Virus record (IMG/VR): IMGVR_UViG_3300030099_006671
Location: 17,014-53,467 of that record
Length of the DNA stretch: 36,454 nucleotides
Source: a virus
Reading direction: 5' to 3' (one strand)
Shown: positions 1 to 7,396 of the stretch, piece after piece
How the letters are laid out: every line of letters begins with the position of its first letter
Position numbering within the stretch: the first letter of the stretch is position 1
The notes under the pieces: generated by a model
Databases searched by the model: none
Seen by the model: only the letters and a program-made list of their open reading frames with translations
Told to the model about the DNA's origin: nothing
Translations under genes and position numbers: made by a program

Positions 1-261
1 CCAAAACCTGCAGCTAAAGGTGGCATGATGAAAGCTAAATCAGGTAACATGGCAAAAATTAATAAAGTAGTTAAAGGTTTAGAAAAAGCGTCTAAGTTAC
101 ATTTAGGACAGGCAAAAATTTTAAAAACAGTAAAAGCGACAACTGGAACATTTGCAAGTAAGATGCAACCTTATGATGGTAGTTATGTACAAGGTGATTT
201 AGCTGGACAAAAAGTTTCTAACCCTAGTTTAGTAAAATACTACAAAGATTTAATTAAATAA
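1..261 (+). CDS. Lysine-rich phage protein, 5' end outside window
   Basis: The reading frame is open from base 1, so the gene begins upstream of the window; an internal ATG at 25 exists but need not be the start. The visible part is about 86 residues, rich in Lys, Gly and Ala. It carries the stretch VVKGLEKASKLHLGQAKILK and ends in KYYKDLIK. Both pieces recur in the protein at 1512-2285 (ALEKASKLHAAQAK and DYYKDLM), so the two are related. The stop codon overlaps the start of the next gene by one base. I do not recognise a function. Its place just ahead of the head-tail adaptor genes suggests a small virion or assembly protein, which is inference. Confidence 0.7.
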   Translation, partial: PKPAAKGGMMKAKSGNMAKINKVVKGLEKASKLHLGQAKILKTVKATTGTFASKMQPYDGSYVQGDLAGQKVSNPSLVKYYKDLIK

Positions 262-833
262 TGGGAAAGAAAAAAATATTACCTGATTATTTAAAAGGAA
301 CTACAGTAGGTGGTGGTGTGCAAGTTTATGATGATGAATATGTAACTTCACCTAGAGTTGATTTTAGCATTAAAAAGAAAGGTGTTACTGTTGGTGTAAA
401 AGGTGAAAAACCTTTTAGTAAAATTAGTAAAGAAAATTTAAATAGTATTTTGGGTTTAAATATTACAAAAGAAGGTAAGAGTTCAAGTTTTGGAGTAGAG
501 GGAACAAAACAAGGTAAAAGTAAAAACATAGGATTTACTTTTTCTAAAAGTTTTAAAAAAGGAGGGCTAAAAGAATGGTTCAAACAAAATTGGGTAGATA
601 TTGGGAGCAAACGAAAAGATGGTTCCTTCGCAAAATGTGGTCGTTCAAAACAACTTGCGGATGCGAAACGGAAGTATCCAAAATGCGTGCCTCTAGCGAA
701 AGCGAGAAGAATGACAGAAAGCCAAAGAAAGTCTGCCGTTGCCAGGAAACGGGCCGCTGCCAATGTGGGACCTAAGCCAACAAACGTTAAGACATTTACT
801 AAGAAATACTATGGTGGTATGATCGACATATGA
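261..833 (+). CDS. Basic protein with DUF5872-like C-terminal module
   Basis: The 190-residue protein has two parts. Residues 1-100 are a Gly/Lys-rich, beta-type region (IKKKGVTVGVKGEKP, FGVEGTKQGKSK). Residues 101-175 form a module beginning GGLKEWFKQNWVDIG, then KCGRSK, YPKCVPLAKARRM and SAVARKRAAANVGPKPTNV. It matches my memory of a small uncharacterised domain (DUF5872-like) of phages and marine microbes, with two conserved Cys (C126, C142) that could bind metal. The DNA of this second part is visibly richer in G+C than its neighbours, as if the module was acquired separately. ATG overlaps the previous stop; the end overlaps the next start by four bases (ATGA). Function unknown; the family name is from memory. 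Confidence 0.8.
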   Translation: MGKKKILPDYLKGTTVGGGVQVYDDEYVTSPRVDFSIKKKGVTVGVKGEKPFSKISKENLNSILGLNITKEGKSSSFGVEGTKQGKSKNIGFTFSKSFKKGGLKEWFKQNWVDIGSKRKDGSFAKCGRSKQLADAKRKYPKCVPLAKARRMTESQRKSAVARKRAAANVGPKPTNVKTFTKKYYGGMIDI

Positions 834-1534
834 GCAAATTTAAAAGAACAAACAAGCAAGCACCTCCACAAGGAAAAAAGGTAAAAATTTTTGACCTATA
901 TCCAACAGGTGTTTATGGTAAAATGAAAGCAAAAGATTTTAAAGGTGTTTCTAAGTCATCAAAAAAAGGTAACAAAATGGGTGGTGTAATTAAAGCTAGT
1001 GAGGGAGTAAGCGTATCTCCAAAGATGACTGATTATACAAAAAATTTAATCGGTAAAGCAGATCAAGGTTTAGGTAAAGCTATTACACAAGGTAAAAATT
1101 TATTTGGAGCTATTGGAGCTAAAGTAAAAAAAGCTGGTGAGATTTTAAAAAAACCACTGGTTGCCTCTGCAACTGGTATTAAAACACCTGAGAAAGCAAA
1201 AGCAGTTGCTAAAAATATAGCTAAAGCAATGTCGGGTAATGTCGGTAAAGGCACATCAAAAGCCTTAGTAACGAGCAGAACAGCTAAATTGTTTAAAGCA
1301 GCTAGATTCGCAAGAGCTGTCACACCAATAGGAGCAGCATCTATTGTAATAGGTGCAGCCACTAAGAAGAGAGACCCTAAAGCAGTTAAAAGAGAAAGAG
1401 ATTTTTACAAAGGTAAGAAATACAAAGACGTAGGTTTTGAGTCTATGATGGATTACGCAAAACCAAAAAGTAAAGGTGGAGTAATATCATACAATAAAGG
1501 AGGATTTAATTATGCCATTAACAAAAAAAGGTAA
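830..1534 (+). CDS. Lysine/alanine-rich probable virion protein
   Basis: This 234-residue, very basic protein lies between two other Lys-rich genes. A basic N-terminus is followed by KMGGVIKASEG, a helical Lys/Ala-rich centre and a weakly hydrophobic segment (ARAVTPIGAASIVIGAA, about residues 165-180). The C-terminus has two KGG motifs (KSKGGVISYNKGGFNY). The last KGG codons, at 1496-1503, read AAAGGAGG and supply the ribosome-binding site of the next gene, whose start lies inside this one (23-bp overlap). It starts at ATG in an ATGA overlap with the gene before. No enzymatic motif is visible. A minor or DNA-associated virion protein is a guess from charge and position. Confidence 0.8.
   Translation: MSKFKRTNKQAPPQGKKVKIFDLYPTGVYGKMKAKDFKGVSKSSKKGNKMGGVIKASEGVSVSPKMTDYTKNLIGKADQGLGKAITQGKNLFGAIGAKVKKAGEILKKPLVASATGIKTPEKAKAVAKNIAKAMSGNVGKGTSKALVTSRTAKLFKAARFARAVTPIGAASIVIGAATKKRDPKAVKRERDFYKGKKYKDVGFESMMDYAKPKSKGGVISYNKGGFNYAINKKR
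1496..1503 (+). promoter_or_regulatory. Strong Shine-Dalgarno AAAGGAGG inside upstream gene
   Basis: AAAGGAGG lies eight bases before the ATG at 1512 and is encoded by the Lys-Gly-Gly codons near the end of the 830-1534 gene. It fixes the start of the downstream gene and shows that one stretch serves both as protein motif and translation signal. Confidence 0.75.
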
Positions 1535-2285
1535 AGAGATAATGAAATCCATGAAAGAACAATACGGTGATAAAAAGGGTGAAAGTATTTTTTATGCATC
1601 TAAAAATAAAGGCACTATCAAAGGTGTAGAGAAAGCATCTAAAGGAAAGATGATGAAAGTAAAAGAAGTCAAAGGAGCTTTAGAAAAAGCTTCTAAATTA
1701 CATGCTGCGCAAGCTAAAACTTTAGGCACTGTTTTAAAAGCAGCCGGTGGTAAAATGATGGGAAGACCCATGATGGCTAAAGTTGGAGTAAAGGTAGGAA
1801 GAGATACTGCAAAGAAACTCAAAGAAGCAAGAAAAAGAAGAAAAGCAGATGTTATTAAAGGCATGGGCGGTTACATGGGTGGCGGATTAAAAGAAGCTAC
1901 AAAAAAATTAAAAGCACAAGGCTATAAAGGAGGAAATATGGCATTAAAAAAAATACCAGAGGGTCCAAAAGGGGAGGGCTTGAGAAAATTAAAAGCTGAA
2001 AGACCTGATGTAACTAGAAAAATGGGTTTTGCTAAAAAAGGTAAAGTTATAAAAGCTGGTCTAGGCACAATGGCTCTTACTTCAAAAAAAGGAAGAGAAT
2101 TAGCTAAAAAATCTGTGAAGGCTCGAATGAAAATTAGTCCTTCATTAAATTATTTATCAAGAGATAATGGAGGTTCAGTTAAATCTACAAGAGGATTTGG
2201 TGCAGCAAGAACTTCAGGATCAGGTTTGCAAGATGAAAAATTAATACCAGGAAAATCTTTAGATTATTATAAAGATTTAATGTAA
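1512..2285 (+). CDS. Lysine-rich phage protein (MPLTKKGKEIM family)
   Basis: 257 residues, strongly basic. The N-terminus (MPLTKKGKEIMKSMKEQYG, then ESIFYASKNKGTIKGVEK) is a pattern I recall from marine phage proteins annotated only as hypothetical. Residues about 50-75 (KEVKGALEKASKLHAAQAK) and the last residues (SLDYYKDLM) repeat elements of the truncated gene at the window start, so the two are paralogues or share an assembly motif. The middle is a Lys/Arg-rich helix (KKLKEARKRRKADVIKG) that could bind nucleic acid. The start is set by the AAAGGAGG at 1496-1503. It lies immediately before the head-tail adaptor gene. Function is unknown. Confidence 0.82.
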   Translation: MPLTKKGKEIMKSMKEQYGDKKGESIFYASKNKGTIKGVEKASKGKMMKVKEVKGALEKASKLHAAQAKTLGTVLKAAGGKMMGRPMMAKVGVKVGRDTAKKLKEARKRRKADVIKGMGGYMGGGLKEATKKLKAQGYKGGNMALKKIPEGPKGEGLRKLKAERPDVTRKMGFAKKGKVIKAGLGTMALTSKKGRELAKKSVKARMKISPSLNYLSRDNGGSVKSTRGFGAARTSGSGLQDEKLIPGKSLDYYKDLM

Positions 2286-2291
2286 TGAATT

Positions 2292-2987
2292 ATGGCTACA
2301 TCAGGGACTTCAGCATTCGATTTAAACATCGATGATATCATCGAGGAAGCATACGAGAGATGCGGGATAAGAACTAATAGTGGCCGAGATTTAAGATCAG
2401 CAAGAAGAAGTTTAAATTTATTATTCTCAGAGTGGGGTAATAGAGGTGTTCATATTTGGAAAGTATCTTTAAATGAAATAGCTTTAGTAGCAGGAACTGC
2501 ACAATATTCTGTGAATAGTGCTGTTAGCGACGTATTGGAAGCTTATATTTCAACGACTGCTGCTGCACAAAATACCTCATCAACAAACGATATTTCATTA
2601 ACTAAAATAGACAGATCAGCTTACGCAGCTTTACCAAATAAATTACAAACAGGACAACCATCTCAATACTTTGTTGATAGACAAACTACACCACAAATTT
2701 TTTTATATTTAGCACCTGATGCAACTACATTCACAACTTTAAAATTTTATTCCGTTGATAGAATTCAAGATGTCGGTGTATACACAAACCAAGCTGATGT
2801 TGTATACAGATTTTTACCATGCATGTGTTCAGGATTGGCTTATTATTTATCTATGAAAAAAGCACCAGATAGATTACAAACATTAAGATTAGTTTACGAA
2901 GATGAGTTACAAAGAGCTTTAACTGAAGATGGTCAAAGAACATCAGTTTATATAACACCACAAACTTATTTTGGAGATGGAGTATAA
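2292..2987 (+). CDS. Head-tail adaptor / tail tube protein (P22 gp4 / T7 gp11-like)
   Basis: The 231-residue protein carries the pattern of the P22 gp4-type adaptor family: an N-terminal helix (IDDIIEEAYERCGIRT), then SARRSLNLLFSEWGNRGVHIW, a beta region with VAGTAQYSV, and a C-terminal helical part (FLPCMCSGLAYYLSMKKAP, then LYEDELQRAL-type helix). In that family the protein forms a ring under the portal and closes the filled head. Position fits: first of a run of adaptor and tail genes. It ends in a one-base overlap with the next gene (TAATG). No strong Shine-Dalgarno is seen upstream; translation may be coupled to the preceding gene. Family assignment rests on motifs, not a search. Confidence 0.8.
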   Translation: MATSGTSAFDLNIDDIIEEAYERCGIRTNSGRDLRSARRSLNLLFSEWGNRGVHIWKVSLNEIALVAGTAQYSVNSAVSDVLEAYISTTAAAQNTSSTNDISLTKIDRSAYAALPNKLQTGQPSQYFVDRQTTPQIFLYLAPDATTFTTLKFYSVDRIQDVGVYTNQADVVYRFLPCMCSGLAYYLSMKKAPDRLQTLRLVYEDELQRALTEDGQRTSVYITPQTYFGDGV

Positions 2988-3424
2988 TGCCATACGCAAG
3001 AGGAAAAAGATCGAAAGCAATATCTGATAGGTCAGGACAAGCCTTTCCTTACAGAGAAATGGTAAAAGAATGGAATGGTTCTTTGGTGCATATATCAGAA
3101 TATGAATCAAAACATCCACAACTTGATCCTCCATATCATAAAGCAGATCCTGTTGCCTTATTAAATCCAAGATCGATGAAATTTCAGCAGCCACAAACTG
3201 TTGCATCAAATGATAATACAATTGCTGATTCTGGTGGTATTACAGTGGGCGTTGCTAATTTAAGTTTGCCTGGAGATTTTGCTTTTCAAGTTTTTCATCA
3301 AGAGGTTACGGGTGATGGTATCACTACACAAATTTCATCTATGCAACCTAGAGATCCATCTTTGCAAAATAGAGCTAGAGAGGCTTCAACTATATTAGGT
3401 AATGTAACAGTGAGTATTTCATAA
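2987..3424 (+). CDS. Small conserved virion protein
   Basis: 145 residues. The N-terminus has KAISDRSGQAFPYREMVKEW followed by NGSLVH and KHPQLDPP, a signature I recall in many marine phage genomes between the two adaptor genes, always without a known role. The C-terminal half is beta-rich (GGITVGVANLSLPGDFAFQV) and resembles a small collar or tail protein. It starts at the ATG overlapping the adaptor stop and itself overlaps the next start by one base, so it is translated in one coupled series. No catalytic residues are visible. Confidence 0.8.
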   Translation: MPYARGKRSKAISDRSGQAFPYREMVKEWNGSLVHISEYESKHPQLDPPYHKADPVALLNPRSMKFQQPQTVASNDNTIADSGGITVGVANLSLPGDFAFQVFHQEVTGDGITTQISSMQPRDPSLQNRAREASTILGNVTVSIS

Positions 3425-4089
3425 TGGCAATAACTTATACAAATTTTTTGACTCAAGTTAGAAACTACACTGAAGTGGACAGTAATGTTTTATCTGACAC
3501 ATTAATTGATCAATTTATTAGAAACACAGAATTAGATATAGCAGGTAAGGTTGATTATGATGACCTTAGAAAATATGCAACATCTAATTTCACTGCGGGG
3601 AACCGTTATGTAAGTTTGCCGGGAGATCTTTTGATAATAAGATCAGTACAAGTCATAGACGGAGGCACAAGAGTTTTTTTAGAAAAAAGAGATACTAGTT
3701 TTATTTCAGAGTTTAATCCTAGTGAGGCACAGGGGACACCAAAATATTACGCTAATTGGGAGGACAATGTACAAACTGGAGCAGTTATCCTTGTAGCTCC
3801 AAACCCTGCTACGGCTGCAACTGTTCAAATAAATTATATTAAAGATCCACCTCATTTTGACAGCTCAACAAATACTTTTTTATCAACTCATCAAGAAGCT
3901 TTGTTACTATATGGTGTCCTTGTAGAGTGTTATGGTTTCTTAAAAGGGCCTGCTGATCTTTACAACCTATACAGACAAAGGTATGATGAGAGTATGCAAG
4001 CTTTTGCTGTTCAACAAATGGGCAGAAGAAGAAGAGGCGAATTTGAAGATGGAGTTCCTAGACTTAAAGTAGAATCTCCATCACCATAA
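3424..4089 (+). CDS. Second head-tail adaptor-like protein (SU10 adaptor type)
   Basis: 221 residues. The order of elements matches phage adaptor proteins of the SU10 type: an N-terminal helical part (YTNFLTQVRNYTEVD, then LIDQFIRNTELDIAGKVDYD), a beta core (YVSLPGDLLIIRSVQVI, AVILVAPNPATAATVQINYI) and a C-terminal helix (EALLLYGVLVECYGFLKG) ending in a basic segment (MGRRRRGEFEDG). Such proteins form a dodecameric ring between portal and tail. Together with 2292-2987 it gives two adaptor-like proteins in this phage, possibly one stacked on the other. Starts in a TAATG overlap. A search against adaptor profiles would settle which ring each forms. Confidence 0.75.
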   Translation: MAITYTNFLTQVRNYTEVDSNVLSDTLIDQFIRNTELDIAGKVDYDDLRKYATSNFTAGNRYVSLPGDLLIIRSVQVIDGGTRVFLEKRDTSFISEFNPSEAQGTPKYYANWEDNVQTGAVILVAPNPATAATVQINYIKDPPHFDSSTNTFLSTHQEALLLYGVLVECYGFLKGPADLYNLYRQRYDESMQAFAVQQMGRRRRGEFEDGVPRLKVESPSP

Positions 4090-4108
4090 ATTTTTATAAG
4101 GAGATAAA

Positions 4109-4546
4109 ATGGCTATAACAACTAATGCAATATGCAACACTTTTAAAAAAGAACTTTTAGAAGCAAAGCACAATTTTAGTAACCCAGGCGGAAATACATT
4201 TAAATTAGCAATGTACACTAACTCGGCTACTTTAGGAAAATCAACAACATCTTTCACTACCGGTAATGAGGTAAGTTCACCTTCTGGTTACTCATCAGGT
4301 GGAAAAGCTCTTGTTAATACTGGAACATCTTTAGCAACAAATACAGCAATAACAGATTTTGCTGATTTGTCTTTTGTAGGAGTTACACTTACTGCAAGGG
4401 GTGCATTGATTTACAATGACTCAGCAACTGGAGATCCAGGTGTGGCGGTGTTAGATTTTGGCGGTGACAAAACTGCAACTTCAGGAACTTTTACTATTCA
4501 GTTCCCAGCGTTTACAACGAGTGCAGCAATATTGAGAATCGCATAA
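4109..4546 (+). CDS. Small beta-rich virion protein
   Basis: 145 residues preceded by a clear ribosome-binding site (AAGGAG, about eight bases before ATG). The N-terminal helix NTFKKELLEAKHNF is followed by a Ser/Thr/Gly-rich beta region with FKLAMYT, ARGALIYNDS, VAVLDFGGDKTATSGTF and a final AAILRIA. This layout is common to a small structural protein of marine podoviruses and siphoviruses. It is probably a tail or fibre-attachment component: the next two genes are fibre-like. The family has no defined function that I know of. Confidence 0.75.
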   Translation: MAITTNAICNTFKKELLEAKHNFSNPGGNTFKLAMYTNSATLGKSTTSFTTGNEVSSPSGYSSGGKALVNTGTSLATNTAITDFADLSFVGVTLTARGALIYNDSATGDPGVAVLDFGGDKTATSGTFTIQFPAFTTSAAILRIA

Positions 4547-4563
4547 TTTAAAAGGAGGGCCAG

Positions 4564-5547
4564 GTGGCAGATATTACTGTAATCGTAAACGCACCTGGCA
4601 TTCCAACCACGTGGGGCGAAAAAACTTGGGGCGATGCTTCATGGGGTCAGCAAACAGGATTAGTAACAGACACAGGCACAGCTACAACCGTAGCCAACGC
4701 AAACGTTAATCCAACAGGCATAGCAGCGGGGACAAGCGTTGGACAGATAGACATAGACATAGGTGTAACAGTAGTTGTAAGTGGTATATCAGCTACAACT
4801 TCTATAGGGGATGAATCAATAGCTTTAGGCAGGCAGCAAGACGTAACAGGAATTTCACTTTCAACATCAATAGGATCAGTTTCTATAGAACCAACTCAAC
4901 TAATAGGCACGGGCTGGGGAAGAAGAACCTGGGGTAATTTAGCTTGGGGTGATGCTTTTTCTGCACAAGCCGTAGGTCAAGCTCTTAGTGCATCTCAAGG
5001 AACTGTAACTCCTGTTACTGATGTAAGCATATCAGTTTCTGGTTTTGATCTATTAACTATTACACAAGGAATAAGTTCTTTAAAAATCGATCAGGATATA
5101 ACTGTTTTCGCTTCTGAAGATCAATTAGATACTGCGATTGGTTCTACATCTCAAACTGGATTGGCTAACGTTAACGCTTCAGGTAATTCTGCTTCATCAA
5201 GTGTTGGTCAGGTAATACCTGAACCTAAAATTCCAGTTGATGTTGTAGGAGTGGGAATGACAGCTTCATTGGGAACAATCTCACTTGTTCAAACAACAAA
5301 TGAGTCTGTAACAACGGCTGGATTATTAACAGGCTCACTAGGGTCTATCACACCGGTGTCAGTTTATAGTGTAACTGGTCAAGCCTTAGCTAGTTCTATT
5401 GGATCAGTAGCAGTTACTGGAACTGGAAATATACCTTTAACAGGCATAGGCTTGACAGCAAATATTGGCTCAGTTAATGTAACTTCATGGCAAGAGATTG
5501 ATCCTGGTGTAAATAATATATGGACGGAAGTTGATCTTGCAGCATAA
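4564..5547 (+). CDS. Repeat-containing tail/fibre protein with WG modules
   Basis: 327 residues starting with GTG; AAAGGAGG at 4551-4558 decides this start. Two tryptophan modules, TWGEKTWGDASWGQQ (near residue 16) and GWGRRTWGNLAWGDA (near residue 117), frame a series of short beta repeats of the form G-x-x-L-x-x-S-x-G-S-V (VTGISLSTSIGSVSI, VTGQALASSIGSVAVTG, LTGIGLTANIGSVNVTS and others). This looks like a beta-solenoid or fibrous virion protein exposed on the tail. It contains no Cys and is rich in Thr/Ser/Gly. The C-terminus contains further Trp residues (SWQEIDPG, IWTEVDLAA). Role as a receptor-facing or fibre-linking protein is inferred from repeats and neighbours. Confidence 0.75.
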   Translation: MADITVIVNAPGIPTTWGEKTWGDASWGQQTGLVTDTGTATTVANANVNPTGIAAGTSVGQIDIDIGVTVVVSGISATTSIGDESIALGRQQDVTGISLSTSIGSVSIEPTQLIGTGWGRRTWGNLAWGDAFSAQAVGQALSASQGTVTPVTDVSISVSGFDLLTITQGISSLKIDQDITVFASEDQLDTAIGSTSQTGLANVNASGNSASSSVGQVIPEPKIPVDVVGVGMTASLGTISLVQTTNESVTTAGLLTGSLGSITPVSVYSVTGQALASSIGSVAVTGTGNIPLTGIGLTANIGSVNVTSWQEIDPGVNNIWTEVDLAA

Positions 5548-5568
5548 TTTTGTTAAAATAGGAGATAT

Positions 5569-6897
5569 ATGGCATCAAGTTTTTCTACAGATTTAAAATT
5601 AGAATTAATGGCTACTGGCGAAAACGCTGGTACTTGGGGTGATAAAACTAACACAAATTTAAATTTAGTACAACAAGCTATTGCAGGCTTTGAACAAGTT
5701 ACGCTGTCTTCAGGTGGAACTTTAGCACTTGCAATGTCAGACGGTGCTTTATCAAATGCAAGAAATTTAGTAATTAAATTTGCAACTGCAACAATTGGTG
5801 CAAGCACAATTTGCACTATACCTGATAGTATTGAAAAATTTTATATATTTGATTGCACAGGTTTAACGAACCCTACTAACTTAACTATTAAGACAGCTTC
5901 AGGAACAGGTTTCTCTCCAGATAGAGCGGCAATCTTTGCTGCCTATGCAGACGGCACAAATTTGAATGAAGTATCATTAGATACTTTAGGCGGAACCGTA
6001 GCTGCTGCACAGATAGCTTCAGATGCTGTAACAACAGCTAAAATTTTACAGTCAAATGTTACACAAAATAAAATGGCACCAAACGCCATCGGAACAGCAC
6101 AAATTATACAATCTAATGTCACATTAAATAAAATGGCTCCTAACTCAGTGGGCCCAGCACAATTACAATCTACTGCAGTGACAGCTGGATCTTACACTAC
6201 AGCCGACATTACTGTTGACGAAGACGGAAGAATTACTGCTGCATCAACAGGCTCAGCAGGGGCGCCTGATTATTTTTACACTTTTGCTGACGCTGGAAAC
6301 GTAACAGGCACTTACAATGCTCAACCAGGTACAACTAAACTTGGAGTTTATCTTTGTGGAGGAGGCGGATCTGGAGCGTCAGGTAACAACCCGGTAGGTG
6401 CAGGACCAGGAGGTTCAGCAGGTATAGGATTTTTTAGCATACCTGTAAGTTCACCAGCACCTTCACCGTTTTCAGCACCTTACACGTTAGGAGCAGGAGC
6501 TACAGGACAACAAAATAGAGAGGGACAAGCTGGTCAAAGTTCAACTTTTGGAAATCCAGTACAAGCCACTGCTACAGGCGGAGGAGCCGGACCGAAAGTT
6601 CCACAAGCACCACAAGATCCTTCTATACCAAGAGGTGGAAATAATGGTACAGCTCCAGGAGCGACTATAGATTTAACTGTAACTTCAGGTCATCAAAATT
6701 CGCCTGACACTCCTTCGCAAGCTTCACAAGTAGCTGCAAAATATGCTTCTGCAGGTTTTGTATTATCAAATGATCCTACTAATTCTCCAGTGATATTTGG
6801 AATGGGTGGATCTAGTGCAAAACATCCAAACGCTCAAACACCAGGTGGTCCAGGTAATCCAGGGGCAATTAAAATTTTTGAAAACTTTATTAGTTAA
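5569..6897 (+). CDS. Tail fibre protein with glycine-rich tip
   Basis: 442 residues, AGGAG upstream of ATG. The N-terminus (FSTDLKLELMATGENAGTWG, then DKTNTNLNLVQQAI) is the virion-anchoring region seen at the start of many marine phage fibre proteins. Residues 161-180 and 181-200 are a direct repeat built on QSNVT-NKMAPN, a short shaft-like repeat. Residues 205-230 have the turn motif ITVDEDGRITAAS. From about residue 260 the chain is very Gly/Pro-rich (GGGGSGASGNNPVGAGPGG), typical of polyglycine-type fibre tips. It probably contacts the host receptor. The gene is followed after two bases by a small gene that may be its assembly partner. Confidence 0.82.
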   Translation: MASSFSTDLKLELMATGENAGTWGDKTNTNLNLVQQAIAGFEQVTLSSGGTLALAMSDGALSNARNLVIKFATATIGASTICTIPDSIEKFYIFDCTGLTNPTNLTIKTASGTGFSPDRAAIFAAYADGTNLNEVSLDTLGGTVAAAQIASDAVTTAKILQSNVTQNKMAPNAIGTAQIIQSNVTLNKMAPNSVGPAQLQSTAVTAGSYTTADITVDEDGRITAASTGSAGAPDYFYTFADAGNVTGTYNAQPGTTKLGVYLCGGGGSGASGNNPVGAGPGGSAGIGFFSIPVSSPAPSPFSAPYTLGAGATGQQNREGQAGQSSTFGNPVQATATGGGAGPKVPQAPQDPSIPRGGNNGTAPGATIDLTVTSGHQNSPDTPSQASQVAAKYASAGFVLSNDPTNSPVIFGMGGSSAKHPNAQTPGGPGNPGAIKIFENFIS

Positions 6898-6899
6898 TT

Positions 6900-7370
6900 A
6901 TGGCTTATTTACTTTTTAATGAACATAACGAGTTACAACAAATCGCTAAAGAGGAAAACGATTTTAATGTAACTAGAGGTAACCTTGATCATTATAAAGG
7001 TCTAGGTAAGCTTAAGACTGTTTCTGCAGATGATTACAAAGCTATTGTTGCAGGTGAAAAAAAAGCTACACTTACAGACGACAATGTAGTTTTAACAGAT
7101 GTGGCTGATAGAGTTTTTTCATATGATCAGGAAGGTTTTCAAATTGCAGTTAATGAACAATTAGAATTAGTGAATAATTTTTTAGAAACATGGGCAGGAA
7201 AATTAGATACCTCTGATTTTTCAGGTCTTAAAACAAGAATTAATAACTACAAATCAGGTCTAGAAAATATTAACATTTCATCTATAAGTTTCCCAATAAC
7301 AACAGATTTCTTTAGATATTGGTATGACAATCAATCTTCAGAACCTTTTCCAAGCGGTTATTTACATTAA
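6900..7370 (+). CDS. Protein next to tail fibre, possible fibre chaperone
   Basis: 156 residues, starting two bases after the fibre stop. It begins MAYLLFNEHNELQQIA and is mainly helical and acidic (VNEQLELVNNFLETWAGKLD), ending in a Trp/Tyr/Pro-rich segment (FFRYWYDNQSSEPFPSGYLH). Small helical proteins directly after a fibre gene are often fibre assembly or capping proteins. Here that role rests on position only. I recall similar short proteins after fibre genes in marine phages but not a named family. Confidence 0.72.
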   Translation: MAYLLFNEHNELQQIAKEENDFNVTRGNLDHYKGLGKLKTVSADDYKAIVAGEKKATLTDDNVVLTDVADRVFSYDQEGFQIAVNEQLELVNNFLETWAGKLDTSDFSGLKTRINNYKSGLENINISSISFPITTDFFRYWYDNQSSEPFPSGYLH

Positions 7371-7377
7371 ATCAGAA

Positions 7378-7396
7378 ATATTGTAAAAGACAATAT
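7378..7396 (+). promoter_or_regulatory. Hairpin covering the start of the first oxygenase gene
   Basis: ATATTGT (7378-7384) and ACAATAT (7390-7396) are perfect inverted repeats with a five-base loop. The second arm includes the first two bases of the ATG at 7395, so in RNA the start codon would be partly paired. No clear Shine-Dalgarno precedes this gene. It may hold translation down, but seven A/U-rich pairs are weak. Confidence 0.35.

Noticed and set aside
326-763. 145-codon leftward frame opposite the DUF5872-like gene
   Set aside because: Phe/Leu/Ser-rich sequence typical of the complement of Lys/Gly codons, no start signal, and the sense gene has coupled neighbours on both sides.
575-775. 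66-residue alternative-frame product with strong Shine-Dalgarno
   Set aside because: Kept only as a finding: the site is explained by the KGG codons of the main frame, and there is no independent support for translation.
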